This document shows, piece after piece, positions 24,801 through 32,500 of a stretch of DNA of 64,000 nt. The notes under the pieces are model-generated. The model was not told the DNA's origin. It searched no databases and saw only the letters and a list, made by a program, of their open reading frames with translations. Both the position numbers and the translations under genes were made by a program. Every line of letters starts with the position of its first letter. Within the stretch, counting starts at the first letter, position 1. The DNA is taken from contig JAWNZC010000470.1 of the NCBI GenBank assembly GCA_035771165.1, positions 1,541,001 through 1,605,000 of the forward strand, written 5' to 3'. This DNA is from Paragorgia papillata. Its lineage: Eukaryota > Cnidaria > Anthozoa > Scleralcyonacea > Coralliidae.

Positions 24801-26819
24801 TCGTCTTCTTCTGACCAGTTTCAGTTTGACGCTTTTAACAGCAGCACACTGTTTGATGCAAGTTCCGATACAAATCAACATTTTGAAGAACCTCTGAAAG
24901 AAAATGAAAAAAATCATGTTGAAACAACGTCGCTGTCGACTTCGTCTGTGAAATCTGATGAGGTTGAAACTATTGAGAAAGTTAATGAAAATGAAGTTGG
25001 CAGCGTGATTAAGAGTTCCAGTTTATTAGACAAGGTTCAATGTGACGAGTTCTCCAGTGATAAGCTAACTGCGACGAAGCCAACTGACGTGGATAAGAAA
25101 GAGAGTAGCGATGAAAAACTAACTAGTAATGTTACTGCTGTTTCGTTTGAAAATGTTGACCAAGAAGTGGAGGAGACAGAGAACGATACCTCCGTTTCCA
25201 CAAACTTTTTTGAAGTGAAATTTGAAAGTGAGAATGAGGAAAATATAACTGTTGAGAAGAGTGAGAAAGATGTCTTTTCTTCGTTTACTGCAGAGGATTT
25301 TCCCAACCAAGATCCATTTTCAGACGGTAGCGCTGCAGCTAAACTTGATGATAAATCATCTTTTGACGCATTTCCTCTTGACGATCCATTCTCTCCTCGT
25401 GGTGGAACAAACAAGGAAAGATTGACAGATCCTTTTGCAGATAATGACAATATATTTAGTTGCGATTTTAATACTAGTAGTGATAAAAACAATGAAGATG
25501 TCTTTGGTGAAGACGAGGACAAAAAATCTGATCTTTCTTCTCAAGCGAACCAGGATGAGAACGAAAGAGAAGAGGATATTTTTGAAGCTATATTTGAAGC
25601 AAAGATGGAAGAAGGAATTGAATCAGAAGAGATTAATGAACAACAAGATGAAAGCAAAGTTGTGATTGATCTTTTGAGTTCTAACGAAAACAATGTAGAT
25701 ATGAAAGTGCAGGTTGATCTAGACAATGAAAAATTCGAGAGCAATGAAGAAGAAGAAGAAACGAGCGCGACTCCTGCGAATGATAGTAAAATAGATAAGG
25801 ACATTACGGAAGATTATCCACAAGTGATACTTGATGTTTCAGAGGAAGTCGAAAATACCATTGCTCAGGAAGGTGAAGCGGGAGGAAATGATGATCAAGA
25901 AGAATGTAGTGAAATAAACATCTTTGATATGTCAACAAGCGATGATTATGTGACTTTGAAGACCGCTGTCACGTGTAGATCATTATCACCTTCAGAATTC
26001 ACGCCACCACCATTACCACCACGACCAACATTACATACCCATATCGAACCATCAAGTTCCCCAGGAATCCCCAAACAACCACCAGCTCTTCCTCCAAGAC
26101 CTTCTAACCAATCGTTAGATTCCGAACTCCGCAAACCACCAGAACTGCCGCCGCGAGTGGATTTGGAAGAAAAGAATTCAAATATGGAATCATTCTCAGA
26201 TAATATAGAAAACGTTGTATCTACACCAAATAACAACACTTCACCATTGTTTCAAACGAATTTTGACAGTTTTGATTTTAGTAATTTGGAAAGCAATACT
26301 AATGTCGAACTTGAAGGATCTAAAGCAGTTGCATTTGACGCTGGAGATCCTTTTAAAGATCCTTTTGTTGGTTCAGATCCATTTCAGACTCCGGGCCCAG
26401 CTGACCCGTTTGCTTCGTCAGCATCTTTTGATCGAGATTATAAAGAAGATAGCGGAGGATTCGATCCATTCTCTGGCGATGATCCATTTGCAGCGACGAA
26501 CTTTGATTCGTCAAATTCATCATTTCAGACTCGTCTATCTTTTGATGAAGCTGAGGATGATAAGAGTAGCGACAAGGTAAGTCTTGAAACGAATGTGTTA
26601 ATCATTCAATAAATTGATTTGCTGTTTTACATATTTATAAATGGTGGTGGCATGTTATTCCCCACCTTTCACACTGTGCATGGTAACTTTTGCTGTTTTT
26701 GTGATCTTTCTTATAAAATTTTGTAACAGATTGTATCCTACTTTTAGGATGAGTTAAGAGTCCAGCTCAAAATACGTATGTATGTATACACAAGGAATAG
26801 AGACATTCTTAAAAATTAG
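6712..26819 (+). CDS. DAB: Disabled (DAB1/DAB2-type) endocytic adaptor, multi-exon gene
   Basis: I joined ten exons by GT-AG rules with phase maintained throughout: 6712-6826, 7061-7122, 9645-9716, 10536-10637, 11906-12055, 16309-16468, 17640-17698, 20005-20058, 21213-21272 and 24441-26576. Together they give 990 codons with no stop. An eleventh exon at 26748-26819 is likely and would make 1013 residues. Residues 46-190 form a Disabled-type PTB domain: KFEGQGLNYKCKLFGFVEVP, ARGDRTSVQAIHKLK, and IHKISFISHDPEDRHIFGYI, the last of which mirrors the DAB block [20 protein letters not shown]. In the family, this domain binds FxNPxY tails of LDL-receptor-type proteins and phosphoinositides. The C-terminal half carries eleven DPF motifs (AP-2 appendage ligands) and PPPLPPRP, PPALPPRP and PPELPPR SH3 ligands. 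It is therefore a clathrin adaptor linking receptors to AP-2 and signalling proteins. The N-terminal 38 residues are basic and lysine-rich. I cannot assign DAB1 versus DAB2; it probably predates that split. Confidence 0.9.
7061..7122 (+). CDS. DAB: DAB exon 2 (start of PTB domain)
   Basis: The acceptor TTCTATTAG precedes it and the donor AAA|GTAAGT follows. It encodes KEVVLNYGKFEGQGLNYKCK, the first strand of the PTB fold, equivalent to RFKGEGVRYKAK in vertebrate DAB. Confidence 0.92.
8423..8740. mobile_element. hAT-like MITE in DAB intron 2
   Basis: The ends are TAGGGCTGTAACAA and its inverted counterpart TTGCAGCCCTA; the interior is AT-rich with subterminal GAATCAAATT-type words. Flanking octamers (ACTTTTTG and TTCATTTG) match at only five of eight positions, so the copy is old. 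TAGGGCTG-type ends are common in hAT families. Confidence 0.6.
8772..9331. mobile_element. TA-flanked inverted-repeat element with a giant hairpin core
   Basis: The terminal repeat CCGTATTTTCTGGGTGATAA continues to ACCCGC and is mirrored at the right end. TA dinucleotides flank both ends (8770-8771, 9332-9333). Inside, 8902-9012 and 9022-9137 are near-perfect inverted copies that would fold into a stem of about 110 bp. Subterminal ATTACCCGCAC words repeat several times. There is no coding capacity. Confidence 0.85.
9645..9716 (+). CDS. DAB: DAB exon 3 (PTB domain)
   Basis: Twenty-four codons, phase 0 at both ends, encoding LFGFVEVPGARGDRTSVQAI and HKLK. This matches the LIGIDEVPDARGDKMCQ block of DAB. 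The intron before it (2.5 kb) holds two terminal-inverted-repeat elements. Confidence 0.95.
10536..10637 (+). CDS. DAB: DAB exon 4 (PTB domain)
   Basis: Thirty-four codons between the acceptor TTATTAAAG and the donor CAG|GTAAGT. They encode the QQAKQQKRGTNEHKLKIIFN segment and then ITLKGVRVINEKTQ. In DAB this is the strand where the protein 'folds back' (KIFLTVSFGGIKIFDEKTG). Confidence 0.94.
11906..12055 (+). CDS. DAB: DAB exon 5 (PTB core)
   Basis: Fifty codons in phase 0. They carry the most diagnostic Disabled block, HPIHKISFISHDPEDRHIFG, then YIYSPPRTTEGARKYYLFAI and KAEKS. Confidence 0.96.
12151..12545. mobile_element. MITE with AGGCCTG(G)CCAAACG ends and TTCAACAT-rich interior
   Basis: The ends AGGCCTGCCCAACGCTTTCA and the inverse (GCGTTTGACCAGGCCT) enclose many CATTCAACAT / ATGTTGAATG words in both orientations. 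A second member is at 29721-29947. The target duplication is not clear. Confidence 0.75.
12773..13905. mobile_element. Mutator-like non-autonomous element with 9 bp target duplication
   Basis: The perfect 9 bp direct repeat AGCACAATC lies at 12764-12772 and 13906-13914. Inside it, inverted ends of about 70 bp start CAATCTCGTTCCCAGAGCCC. The 9 bp duplication and long terminal repeats are the hallmark of Mutator (MULE) elements. It contains a second, younger element at 13065-13799. No transposase is seen. Confidence 0.85.
13065..13799. mobile_element. Second Mutator-like element nested inside the first
   Basis: The perfect 9 bp direct repeat ACCAACTCA lies at 13056-13064 and 13800-13808. The inverted ends CAACCTCGTCCCCAGGGCCA run about 50 bp and are related in sequence to the host element's ends. 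It inserted in the middle of the older copy. Confidence 0.87.
14000..16225. other. DAB intron 5, repeat-derived remainder
   Basis: No exon-like sequence was found. 14755-14880 contains CGACCAATAGAAA direct repeats and an inverted echo of 12638-12670 (TTGTTGCAGGC / GCCTGCAACAA), so an older and larger repeat may bracket the Mutator-like pair. Confidence 0.45.
16309..16468 (+). CDS. DAB: DAB exon 6 (C-terminal PTB helix and linker)
   Basis: It begins ADVITCQLYELFQVVFKMQE, the amphipathic C-terminal helix of the PTB fold, followed by a charged linker ending DKMLLG. It ends in phase 1 at a strong G|GTAAGT donor. The preceding intron is 4.25 kb and contains two nested Mutator-like elements. Confidence 0.93.
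17235..17455 (-). mobile_element. 5S rRNA-derived SINE, DAB intron 6
   Basis: On the minus strand the head reads GTTAAGCCCGGTTAGACGGG then GTTAGTACTTGGATGGGTGA and CCGCTTGGGAAT. This is the 3' half (box C region) of 5S rRNA. The shared body follows (CTCTCCTGTGCTTCGAGGGT then TTTTCGCCGGGTTCTCCGG). The 3' end is at the low coordinate. Related copies lie at 21722, 23001, 23964, 44245 and 48334. Confidence 0.85.
17640..17698 (+). CDS. DAB: DAB exon 7 (linker)
   Basis: Twenty codons (EMSNKLGGDQQYSTEEHLYA) between the acceptor TTTTTCAG and the donor GCG|GTAATG. The phase fits exon 6. It lies in the disordered region after the PTB domain. Confidence 0.8.
17770..18103. mobile_element. TA-flanked MITE, CCGTATTTACTCG ends
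   Basis: The ends CCGTATTTACTCGATTAATT and the inverse CGAGTAGATACGG are flanked by TA on both sides (17768-17769, 18104-18105). Inside are AATAAGCGCCGC words near both ends. It shares the CCGTATTT terminus and TA target with the element at 8772-9331. Confidence 0.8.
18568..18744. mobile_element. Short MITE in DAB intron 7
   Basis: Inverted ends TAGATCGTTTTCATCTGACG and the mirror near CACGTGAGTGAAAACGATCTA enclose 177 bp containing two copies of ATTGGTGTACCA. Confidence 0.65.
19273..19714. mobile_element. hAT-type MITE with perfect 8 bp target duplication
   Basis: Ends TAGAGATGAGCCGATTA and the exact inverse TAATCGGCTCATCTCTA are bounded by the octamer GTTATGAA at 19265-19272 and 19715-19722. 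The subterminal regions are built of repeated AATCGGCCGATTA words. Confidence 0.9.
20005..20058 (+). CDS. DAB: DAB exon 8 (linker)
   Basis: Eighteen codons, phase 0 (EPTFVKSSPSVSAKPHYA), with a long poly-T tract before the CAG acceptor and a GCT|GTAAGT donor. Exons of this size, all in phase 0, could be skipped without a frameshift. Confidence 0.78.
20605..20689. mobile_element. Small hairpin element
   Basis: CAGGCTTGAAC...CCATTGTG and CACAATGG...GTTCAAGCCTG form an imperfect hairpin of about 85 bp in DAB intron 8. Confidence 0.5.
20765..21125. repeat. Fold-back repeat with GTACGGGAAAATATCAGACC stem
   Basis: The stem GTACGGGAAAATATCAGACC (from about 20795) recurs inverted at about 20864-20883, joined by CCGAG/CGAGG words. 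The block is bordered by TTATTAACC and GGTTAATAA. 20915-21125 adds GGTCCGGATAC hairpin words and TATTATATGG / CCATATAATA ends. A related but different copy is at 51110-51612. Confidence 0.65.
21213..21272 (+). CDS. DAB: DAB exon 9 (linker)
   Basis: Twenty codons, phase 0 (VPSNIPTTRVSNDSESRENE), with the acceptor CTCTTTAG and the donor GAG|GTAAGC. Together with exon 8 it could form an alternatively spliced linker cassette. Confidence 0.78.
21722..21787 (+). mobile_element. 3'-truncated 5S-derived SINE
   Basis: It contains GGGTGGCGTGTGTTGTTAGG and then AGTTAAGCCCGGTTAGACGA before breaking off into poly-T-rich DNA. Confidence 0.65.
22018..22308. repeat. (GAGT)n tetranucleotide microsatellite
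   Basis: GAGT is almost pure from about 22039 to 22250 and degrades to GAGAGAGCGAGC at the right. The minus-strand open frames reading HSLTHSLT are an artefact of it. Confidence 0.95.
22440..22892 (-). pseudogene. Broken LINE reverse-transcriptase fragment (CR1/L2-like)
   Basis: Decayed minus-strand frames carry KCKVLTVTRKKSPVSYDF, then LSWESHVNNIVAKANKLLGL and LKRICPLL, then RRTLYLSAIKTQLCYASQVW, then QRRATRWIL. This is the classic post-catalytic segment of CR1/Jockey/L2-type reverse transcriptases. There are frameshifts near 22800 and 22570. It directly abuts an (AATTG)-tailed SINE end at 22890-22915, consistent with insertion next to or into the LINE copy. Confidence 0.75.
22899..23213. 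mobile_element. 5S-derived SINE (+) preceded by an inverted SINE tail
   Basis: On the plus strand 23001-23213 runs from the 5S word ATGGGTGACCGCTTGGGAAT through the body to a tail ending AATTTATCCTCCTTAAAATA then AAGAATTGAATT. 22899-22980 is the same tail inverted and ends in (CAATT)n. The pair forms an imperfect inverted repeat of about 80 bp. Confidence 0.75.
23725..23950 (+). repeat. Dispersed repeat: CATCTAGAATT end and C-rich CCTAACCACAACCC end
   Basis: It starts GCATATCCTTTCATCTAGAA and ends with three to four units of CCTAAACCTAACCACAACCC. It is homologous in layout to 53530-53735 (+) and about 800-972 (-). Confidence 0.65.
23964..24250 (+). mobile_element. 5S-derived SINE, DAB intron 9
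   Basis: The full head runs from GGGTGCGTGTGCTGTTAGCG through GGTTAGTACTTGGATGGGTG to GACCGCTTGGGAATGACCCC. The body follows, with a 3' region (GGCGGCTGCATGGAGCGCC) that differs from the 23001 copy. It ends about 200 bp before DAB exon 10. Confidence 0.8.
24441..26576 (+). CDS. DAB: DAB exon 10, large exon with DPF motifs and SH3 ligands
   Basis: It opens at 24441 after TTTACTAG with IEQGRNGVSEVKSEALPSSS and runs 712 codons to GACAAG|GTAAGT. The protein is acidic, Ser/Asp/Glu-rich and probably disordered. It has eleven DPF triplets: two near the start, three mid-exon, and six clustered at the end (for example GDPFKDPFVGSDPF and FDPFSGDDPF). The proline-rich SH3 ligands lie at about 25995-26160. 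DPF is the AP-2 alpha-appendage ligand. Reading through the donor would give only 12 more residues (KVSLETNVLIIQ) before a stop at 26610-26612. Confidence 0.93.
26748..26819 (+). CDS. DAB: Candidate DAB terminal exon
   Basis: After the strong donor at 26577, a pyrimidine-rich acceptor (CCTACTTTTAG) at 26747 opens DELRVQLKIRMYVYTRNRDI and LKN in the correct phase. The stop is TAG at 26817-26819. An AATAAA follows at 26876-26881. This would make a 171 bp last intron. The alternative is termination at 26612 by intron retention, or a more distant exon that I cannot see. Confidence 0.4.
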   Translation, partial: DELRVQLKIRMYVYTRNRDILKN

Positions 26820-27330
26820 ATTTAATACTGACGTTTCGTTGCAACGCGCAACATTCTCAAAGTGAAATATAATACAATAAAACTAACAGTATAAGTATAT
26901 TTACATTATTACGTAAATATACTTATACTGTTAGTTTAATATACTTATACTGTTAGTCAATGCGGGATTAGGAAGAGAGGAGAGGAAGCAGAAGAGGTGA
27001 AACGGAAATAGAGAAAAATGTTATTAGTTAGAACTAAGAGAGAGGAACAGAAGCATTGTTTTCATTGAAGAATGTCTTTATTTATTGTGTATACATATAG
27101 ATATGTCCTCTTATATTCATCCTAAGAATACGATTTCCGCCCGCTAAATCATTGGTTACCATTCTTAACGATTGTATCCTAATGAGCAAATATAAAGATA
27201 AATCACCTTTATAAAAGATGTAATAAAACGGCGTTTCTGATTGGCTACCGTGCGTGCTCCATACCTTGATGGAGCACGGTAATTTCAAATGTAATGAGAA
27301 AGTCATTTTTAATCAGCAAATTTTAATACA
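26820..27330. other. Intergenic with a perfect 23 bp inverted repeat
   Basis: 26881-26903 (ACTAACAGTATAAGTATATT then TAC) is mirrored at 26913-26935, and part recurs at 26942-26958. A second hairpin at 27253-27280 is built on GTGCTCCAT / ATGGAGCAC. No gene is seen. Confidence 0.6.
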
Positions 27331-28870
27331 TAGTGCAATATTTAATTTGATACGTAGTTTAATATACAATTAATACATAGTTTAATACATAGTTAATGCA
27401 TAGTTTAATTACTTTAATATATAATTTAATACATTTAATATATAGTTTAATGTATAGTTTAATATATAGTTTAACATATAGTTTAATATATAGTTAATAT
27501 ATAGTTTAATGTATAGTTTAATGTATAGTTTAATATATAGTTTAATATATAGTTTAATATATAGTATAATGTATAGTTTAATATATAGTTTAACATATAG
27601 TTTAATATATAGTTAATATATAGTTTAATGTATAGTTTAATGTATAGTTTAATATATAGTTTAATATGTAGTTTAATATATAGTATAATGTATAGTTTAA
27701 TATATAGTTTAACATATAGTTTAATATATAGTTAATATATAGTTTAATGTATAGTTTAATGTATAGTTTAATATATAGTTTAATATATAGTTTAATATAT
27801 AGTATAATGTATAGTTTAATATATAGTTTAACATATAGTTTAATATATAGTTTAATATATAGTATAATGTATAGTTTAATATATAGTATAATGTATAGTT
27901 TAATATATAGTTTAACATATAGTTTAATATATAGTTAATATATAGTTGAATATATAGTTTAATGTATAGTTTAACATATAGTTTAATATATAGTTAATAT
28001 ATAGTTTAATATATAGTTTAATATATAGTTAATATATAGTTTAATATATAGTTTAATGTATAGTTTAACATATAGTTTAATGTATAGTTTAATGTATAGT
28101 TTAATATTTAGCTTAACATATAGTTTAATATATAGTTAATATATAGTTTAATATATAGTATAATGTATAGTTTAATGTATAGTTTAATGCATAGTTTAAT
28201 ATATCATTTAATATATAATTTAATATCTAGTTTAATGCATAGTTTAGTTTAATATATAGTTTAATTAGTATATGGTTTAATATATAGTTTAGTATATAGT
28301 TTAATATGTAGTTTAAAGGACATTGGCAATAAAAATTAAGTTTAATTTGAAAGAACTCGTAAAATTGTAATAGAAGATCTTTTTACAACTTTTTCGTGTC
28401 TTTCTTCGTTTGCAAGATATTTCAATTTGTTTAATATGTAAATGAGATGGGCTCTGACGTCAGGAGCAGGGTACAGTATTTTTACACAAAGCAACATCAG
28501 TTTAAGTGATTTCGTTGAACAAATTTAGAGATATAACTGATTTTGCTAGGTGTGAAAATACTGTACCCTGCTCTGACGTCAGAGACCATCTCATTTACAT
28601 ATTAAACAAATTGAAATATCTTGAAAACGAAGAAAGATACGAAAAAATTGTAAAATATGATCTTTCAAATTAGACCAACTTAATTTTTGTTGCCAATGTC
28701 CTTTAATATATAGTTTAATATATTAATATATAGTTTAGTATATAGTTTAATGCATAATGTAATATATAGTTTAATATATAGTTAATATATAATTTAATAC
28801 ATAGTTTAATATGTAATTTAATACTTAATTTAATATCTAATCTGATTTAGTATATATTTTAATACATAGT
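27330..28870. repeat. 12 bp AT-rich satellite (AGTTTAATATAT)n with higher-order structure
   Basis: About 1.15 kb of 11-12 bp units (AGTTTAATATAT with TGTAT, ACATAT and AGTATAAT variants), interrupted by a fold-back element at 28317-28702. Three copies of a 119 bp block begin at 27491, 27610 and 27729. Open frames reading MYSLIYSLIYS are repeat artefacts. Confidence 0.92.
28317..28702. mobile_element. TTAA-flanked fold-back element inside the satellite
   Basis: Ends AGGACATTGGCAATAAAAAT and the inverse (GTTGCCAATGTCCT) belong to inverted arms of about 150 bp. TTAA lies on both sides (28313-28316, 28703-28706), the target of piggyBac-type elements, though the satellite itself is TTAA-rich. A second copy is at 43569-43973. 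Confidence 0.8.
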
Positions 28871-29720
28871 TTAATGTATATGTAATTTGAAAAAAATATA
28901 CTTAAAAACTGTCCTCGTATGTTTGTTCTTTTTAACAGTTTCCAGATTTTTCTGGCTTTTCCACGGCGTTCAATTAGAGAACTGCTCGAGATGAACATTT
29001 TTCTTAAGATGCAATTAACCATAAATATTTGTATATTGATAAGATAGAAACTTCGTCATTAATCATACCATTGCACTGAACAACGTTTTTTCAAAGAGCA
29101 TCATGGAACTGGCTTTGTTGAGAATTTCTACGATTACCTTTTCTCGTCGTTTGTTCATTGTATATAAATTGATACAAGAAGATGAACTGTTCTTAGAATG
29201 AAAGAAAACAGTCTTATTTCTGGTAATTTGCAATTCAGTACTTGCAAATAACGCCACATAACCGTGTGTGGATATCACCGCATTTGTTATAGAGATGTTC
29301 ATTCATGAAAAACAAGAGAGATCCCATTTCTAGGGATCTGAAGTAAAAATAAATAATCGATTGAGCTTCTAAGCATATACACGAAACTTGTTGAGGTGCG
29401 ACAAGAATACGTAAAAACAGGTATCTTGCATGACTAGTAAAAAATAAGAACTCTTTTTAAGTATATACACGAGCTACTAAACATTAAGTGACTGGTATTT
29501 TAATTCTGTGCAAGTGTGAGTTGGTTAGTAAAGGAGATGTAATTTTTAATGTTTTTATAAACGAACTAAAATAAGTTTTTGCTGTATAAGTGCTTGTAAC
29601 ATAAATAAACATAATCCAAAACCAGTTGACAAAACAAGACAAAAGGATGAAATGGTAATATTTTGACGTTATTCTGAAGTCGTCATCAGACCATAAATAA
29701 ACAGGACACCTGTATTATTA
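28870..29720. other. Intergenic, nothing recognised
   Basis: AT-rich. The only reading frames are short, without splice-site support or protein-like composition. Confidence 0.5.
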
Positions 29721-29947
29721 AGGCCTGGCCAAACGCTTTCAAACATTTCATTCAACATCATTCAACATTGTTGAATTCAACCATGATTCAACATGTTGAA
29801 AGCGTTTGGCTTGAATGATGTTGAACGTTGTTGAATGGTGTTGAATGATGTTGAACGAAATTTGAACATGTTCAAATTTTCGTTCAACATGCGTTCAACA
29901 ATGTTGAACGATGTTGCATGAAATGTTGAAACCGTTTGGCCAGGCCT
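29721..29947. mobile_element. MITE with AGGCCTGGCCAAACG ends
   Basis: Near-perfect inverted ends AGGCCTGGCCAAACGCTTTC / GTTTGGCCAGGCCT surround clustered TTCAACAT and ATGTTGAA words. Same family as 12151-12545 but shorter (227 bp). Confidence 0.8.
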
Positions 29948-30011
29948 TTAGAGTAATTACTGGTAAAATCTGCGCAGGCTAGCCTCCTCCGCAGGCAACT
30001 GATGTGTCTTT

Positions 30012-30270
30012 TTAGTTACGTGGGCACTCAGATTTTTTTTCCAGTCGAAAAGAGCTTTCCGAGAGCTGTACGAGCAAAGTACGCGAGATTGCAACGCGGT
30101 GCAATGGATATTATAAAAAAGGCGAGAAAAAATAAACGCTAGGCGAGGAAAAAAGAAAAGGAGTCTTCCCTTCCCCCACAGTATATTTTATAGCTTATCC
30201 CCATGCAGTACTTTGCTGGTACGGCTCTCGGAAAGCTCTTTTTGACTGGGAAAAGTGCCCACGTAACTAA
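30012..30270. mobile_element. Fold-back MITE, TTAGTTACGTGGGCACT ends
   Basis: Arms of about 60 bp (TTAGTTACGTGGGCACT... GAGCTTTCCGAGAGCTGTAC) are inverted at 30205-30270. Confidence 0.8.
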
Positions 30271-30952
30271 GAGGGTGTTTATATGGAGGAGGGCCAGCCC
30301 TCTTTGCCGAGATCCCGCGTCTCAGCGTAATTCCTTGTAAAAATGTGTTTGCGTTTACATGACAAGAGGACCAGCCCTCCTAGGCGAGATCCCGCTGGCC
30401 TTCCCTGACTTCCGTTCGCAGCTTGAGCCTGCGGTTTCTTATTTGAGATTGGTCCTCTTAGGAGGGCTAGCAAGTCGAAGCTCAGTATATACGGTAAAGT
30501 TTGTCTTTACTAATATTTTTTTGGTCAACGTTTTATTTTACAAGTTGCGTTTGTTCATGTGTTTGTTATAAATTCAAATCGTGTTTGCGAAAACATGATT
30601 TCGGTCTTCGTGGGAAAGCTGCACAAGTCAGTAAACAAAGCCAACGCGAGGTGAAATTCCAGCCCTCTTACTTGGCCCTCCTCCATATAAACACCATAGA
30701 GATCATATAAATACTAGAGGGGGCATTGGCGGGAAAATTTGGTAACCACATGGCAGCCGCCATTACCTATGATATTTCAGTCAATTGGTTGGCAAATGTA
30801 CTAGACCCAGTCCTTTGCCAACCAACGCGCCTAATGTTTGCCTCCAAAAAAATCCAAGATGGCGGCGTTCAATTGGTTACCCGCGGTTGACTGAAATTAA
30901 GATAGGATGCCCCCTCTAGTATTCATATGATCTCTATGATAAACACCCCCTA
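30271..30952. mobile_element. GGTGTTTATATGGAGGAGGGC-ended MITE, split by another insertion
   Basis: The left end GGTGTTTATATGGAGGAGGG at 30274 is mirrored by CCCTCCTCCATATAAACAC ending at 30694. The last bases of the right end continue at 30939-30952 after the insertion at 30695-30938. Interior CCGAGATCCCG words recur. Confidence 0.75.
30695..30938. mobile_element. hAT-type MITE with perfect 8 bp duplication (ATAAACAC)
   Basis: Ends CATAGAGATCATATAAATAC and the inverse (CATATGATCTCTATG) have the octamer ATAAACAC at 30687-30694 and 30939-30946. The interior has GGTAACCACATGGCAGCCGC and a roughly inverted counterpart. Confidence 0.88.
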
Positions 30953-32500
30953 AGAAGACCAGACTGTGCATTGCGTATTTAATCCCTCAGTTGTTAGGTG
31001 AGAAGATGTATGTTAGCTTGCTTGGATAGGAAAATAACTGAAAGAGTTTCATTCTGGAATGAATTAAAAAGTCGGTGTTTAATAAATAGGAACAGTAATT
31101 CTGATACAGAAAAGCCTGAAACCGTAAATACTAAACCGTATTAAATATTAGTATAAACCAACTAGTGGACTATTAGAAATCCTGCATGCTGATTGGTTCA
31201 TGCAGATACTCGCTGTCTATTGGTGATCGAATATTATTCATTAGAGAATGGTTGCACGCACTCAGCCAATCCCTATCGGGTATTTCAACGCTCTATATTC
31301 CATAGTGTTTGTTCTTAAAGTCAAAACGTATGCAATTCACGGACTAATAAAAGATGCACTTGAAAACATATAACACAAAACAATCTGAAAATAAACATCA
31401 GGTGTGGATTTAGGCGAGGTGGATTGGGTGGCTAACGATTCCCCCTATTTGAGCTCGAAAAAATTACAACAGTTGCAGTTGATTGTGAATTGTAATATAA
31501 AGTACAAGTAATCCAATTAAATATGTAACTTTTTCTACTGCTGAGTGCGCTCAAAATGCTGGAAAGGCCATTTCAGACACTCAAGACCTCAAAAATTTCA
31601 GACTTGGGCCACCCCCGTTGTACAATCCTAGATCCGCCTCTGAACATCATGAAAACCCCGCCCAAGATATGGATCAAAAGACAACACAAAGATGAAATAA
31701 TATTTTAACTTTATTCCAAGGTCATTAAGATACAAATTACAAATGATGATCATGACGATGAAATATTTAGTCCATAAAATCATAAACTTGTGAACTGCCT
31801 ACATTGTAAATTGCTAACATAATTTTTTTTTGCAAAATGATGATTTTATTCTGAATATTTCTTTCTCAGTTCAGCACCTTTAAAATTTCCTATGCTTTAC
31901 AACAACAACACGGTATATCAAATATGTACAGTCTCAGTAAACTCAATGTAAGTTAAAATGTGCTTTTTTGACTCACTTTTTGCCCCACGAATGATTGGAC
32001 GTTATCGTTCCAGTTACCACATTTTAATTTACATTGAGTCCACTGTGTAGTCCATATACACAATCTTATAAGACTATTAGTTATTTAAAATGTTGATGCA
32101 CGTTATTAACAAATACGAGCGGTGTATCATTCCCAAAAAAGCGTACGAGATTTTTGGGGTTTTTCGAAATACCATATGAGAATTTGAGGATTATTAAAAT
32201 CTGTACTGAGGATTTTTCAAAGATTTTTCAGGGGTTTCCAGAGATTTTTAGGCATTTCTACAAGATTTCAAGGATTCTTATAGATTTTTGAAGTGTTCTT
32301 TTATATTTTCAGAGATTTTTTGGATCTGCAGGGATTTCCAGATTTTTTAACACTTTGAAGCCTGGACTTCTCTCTGTTCTGAATAAAAATTCAAAGTGTT
32401 AAAAGATTTGTAGCGGGATGTACAAGATTTTTTGGGGGTGATACACCCCTCCGGAACAAATAGATTTAATTTTTGCGGAAAATGACGGCTTGCATGCTTC
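30953..32500. other. Intergenic and 3' flank of the membrane-protein gene
   Basis: 31548-31625 is a copy of the GGAAAGGCCATTTCAGACAC-type dispersed repeat. 32340-32400 has an inverted repeat around AACACTTTGAA...TTCAAAGTGTT. No gene is seen. Confidence 0.5.

Noticed and set aside
25037..25804. Minus-strand serine-rich frames (SSSSPKTSS and similar)
   Set aside because: Antisense shadows of the acidic DAB exon 10.
27721..27938. Open frames on both strands (YILNYTLNY and MYSLIYS)
   Set aside because: Translation of the 12 bp AT satellite.
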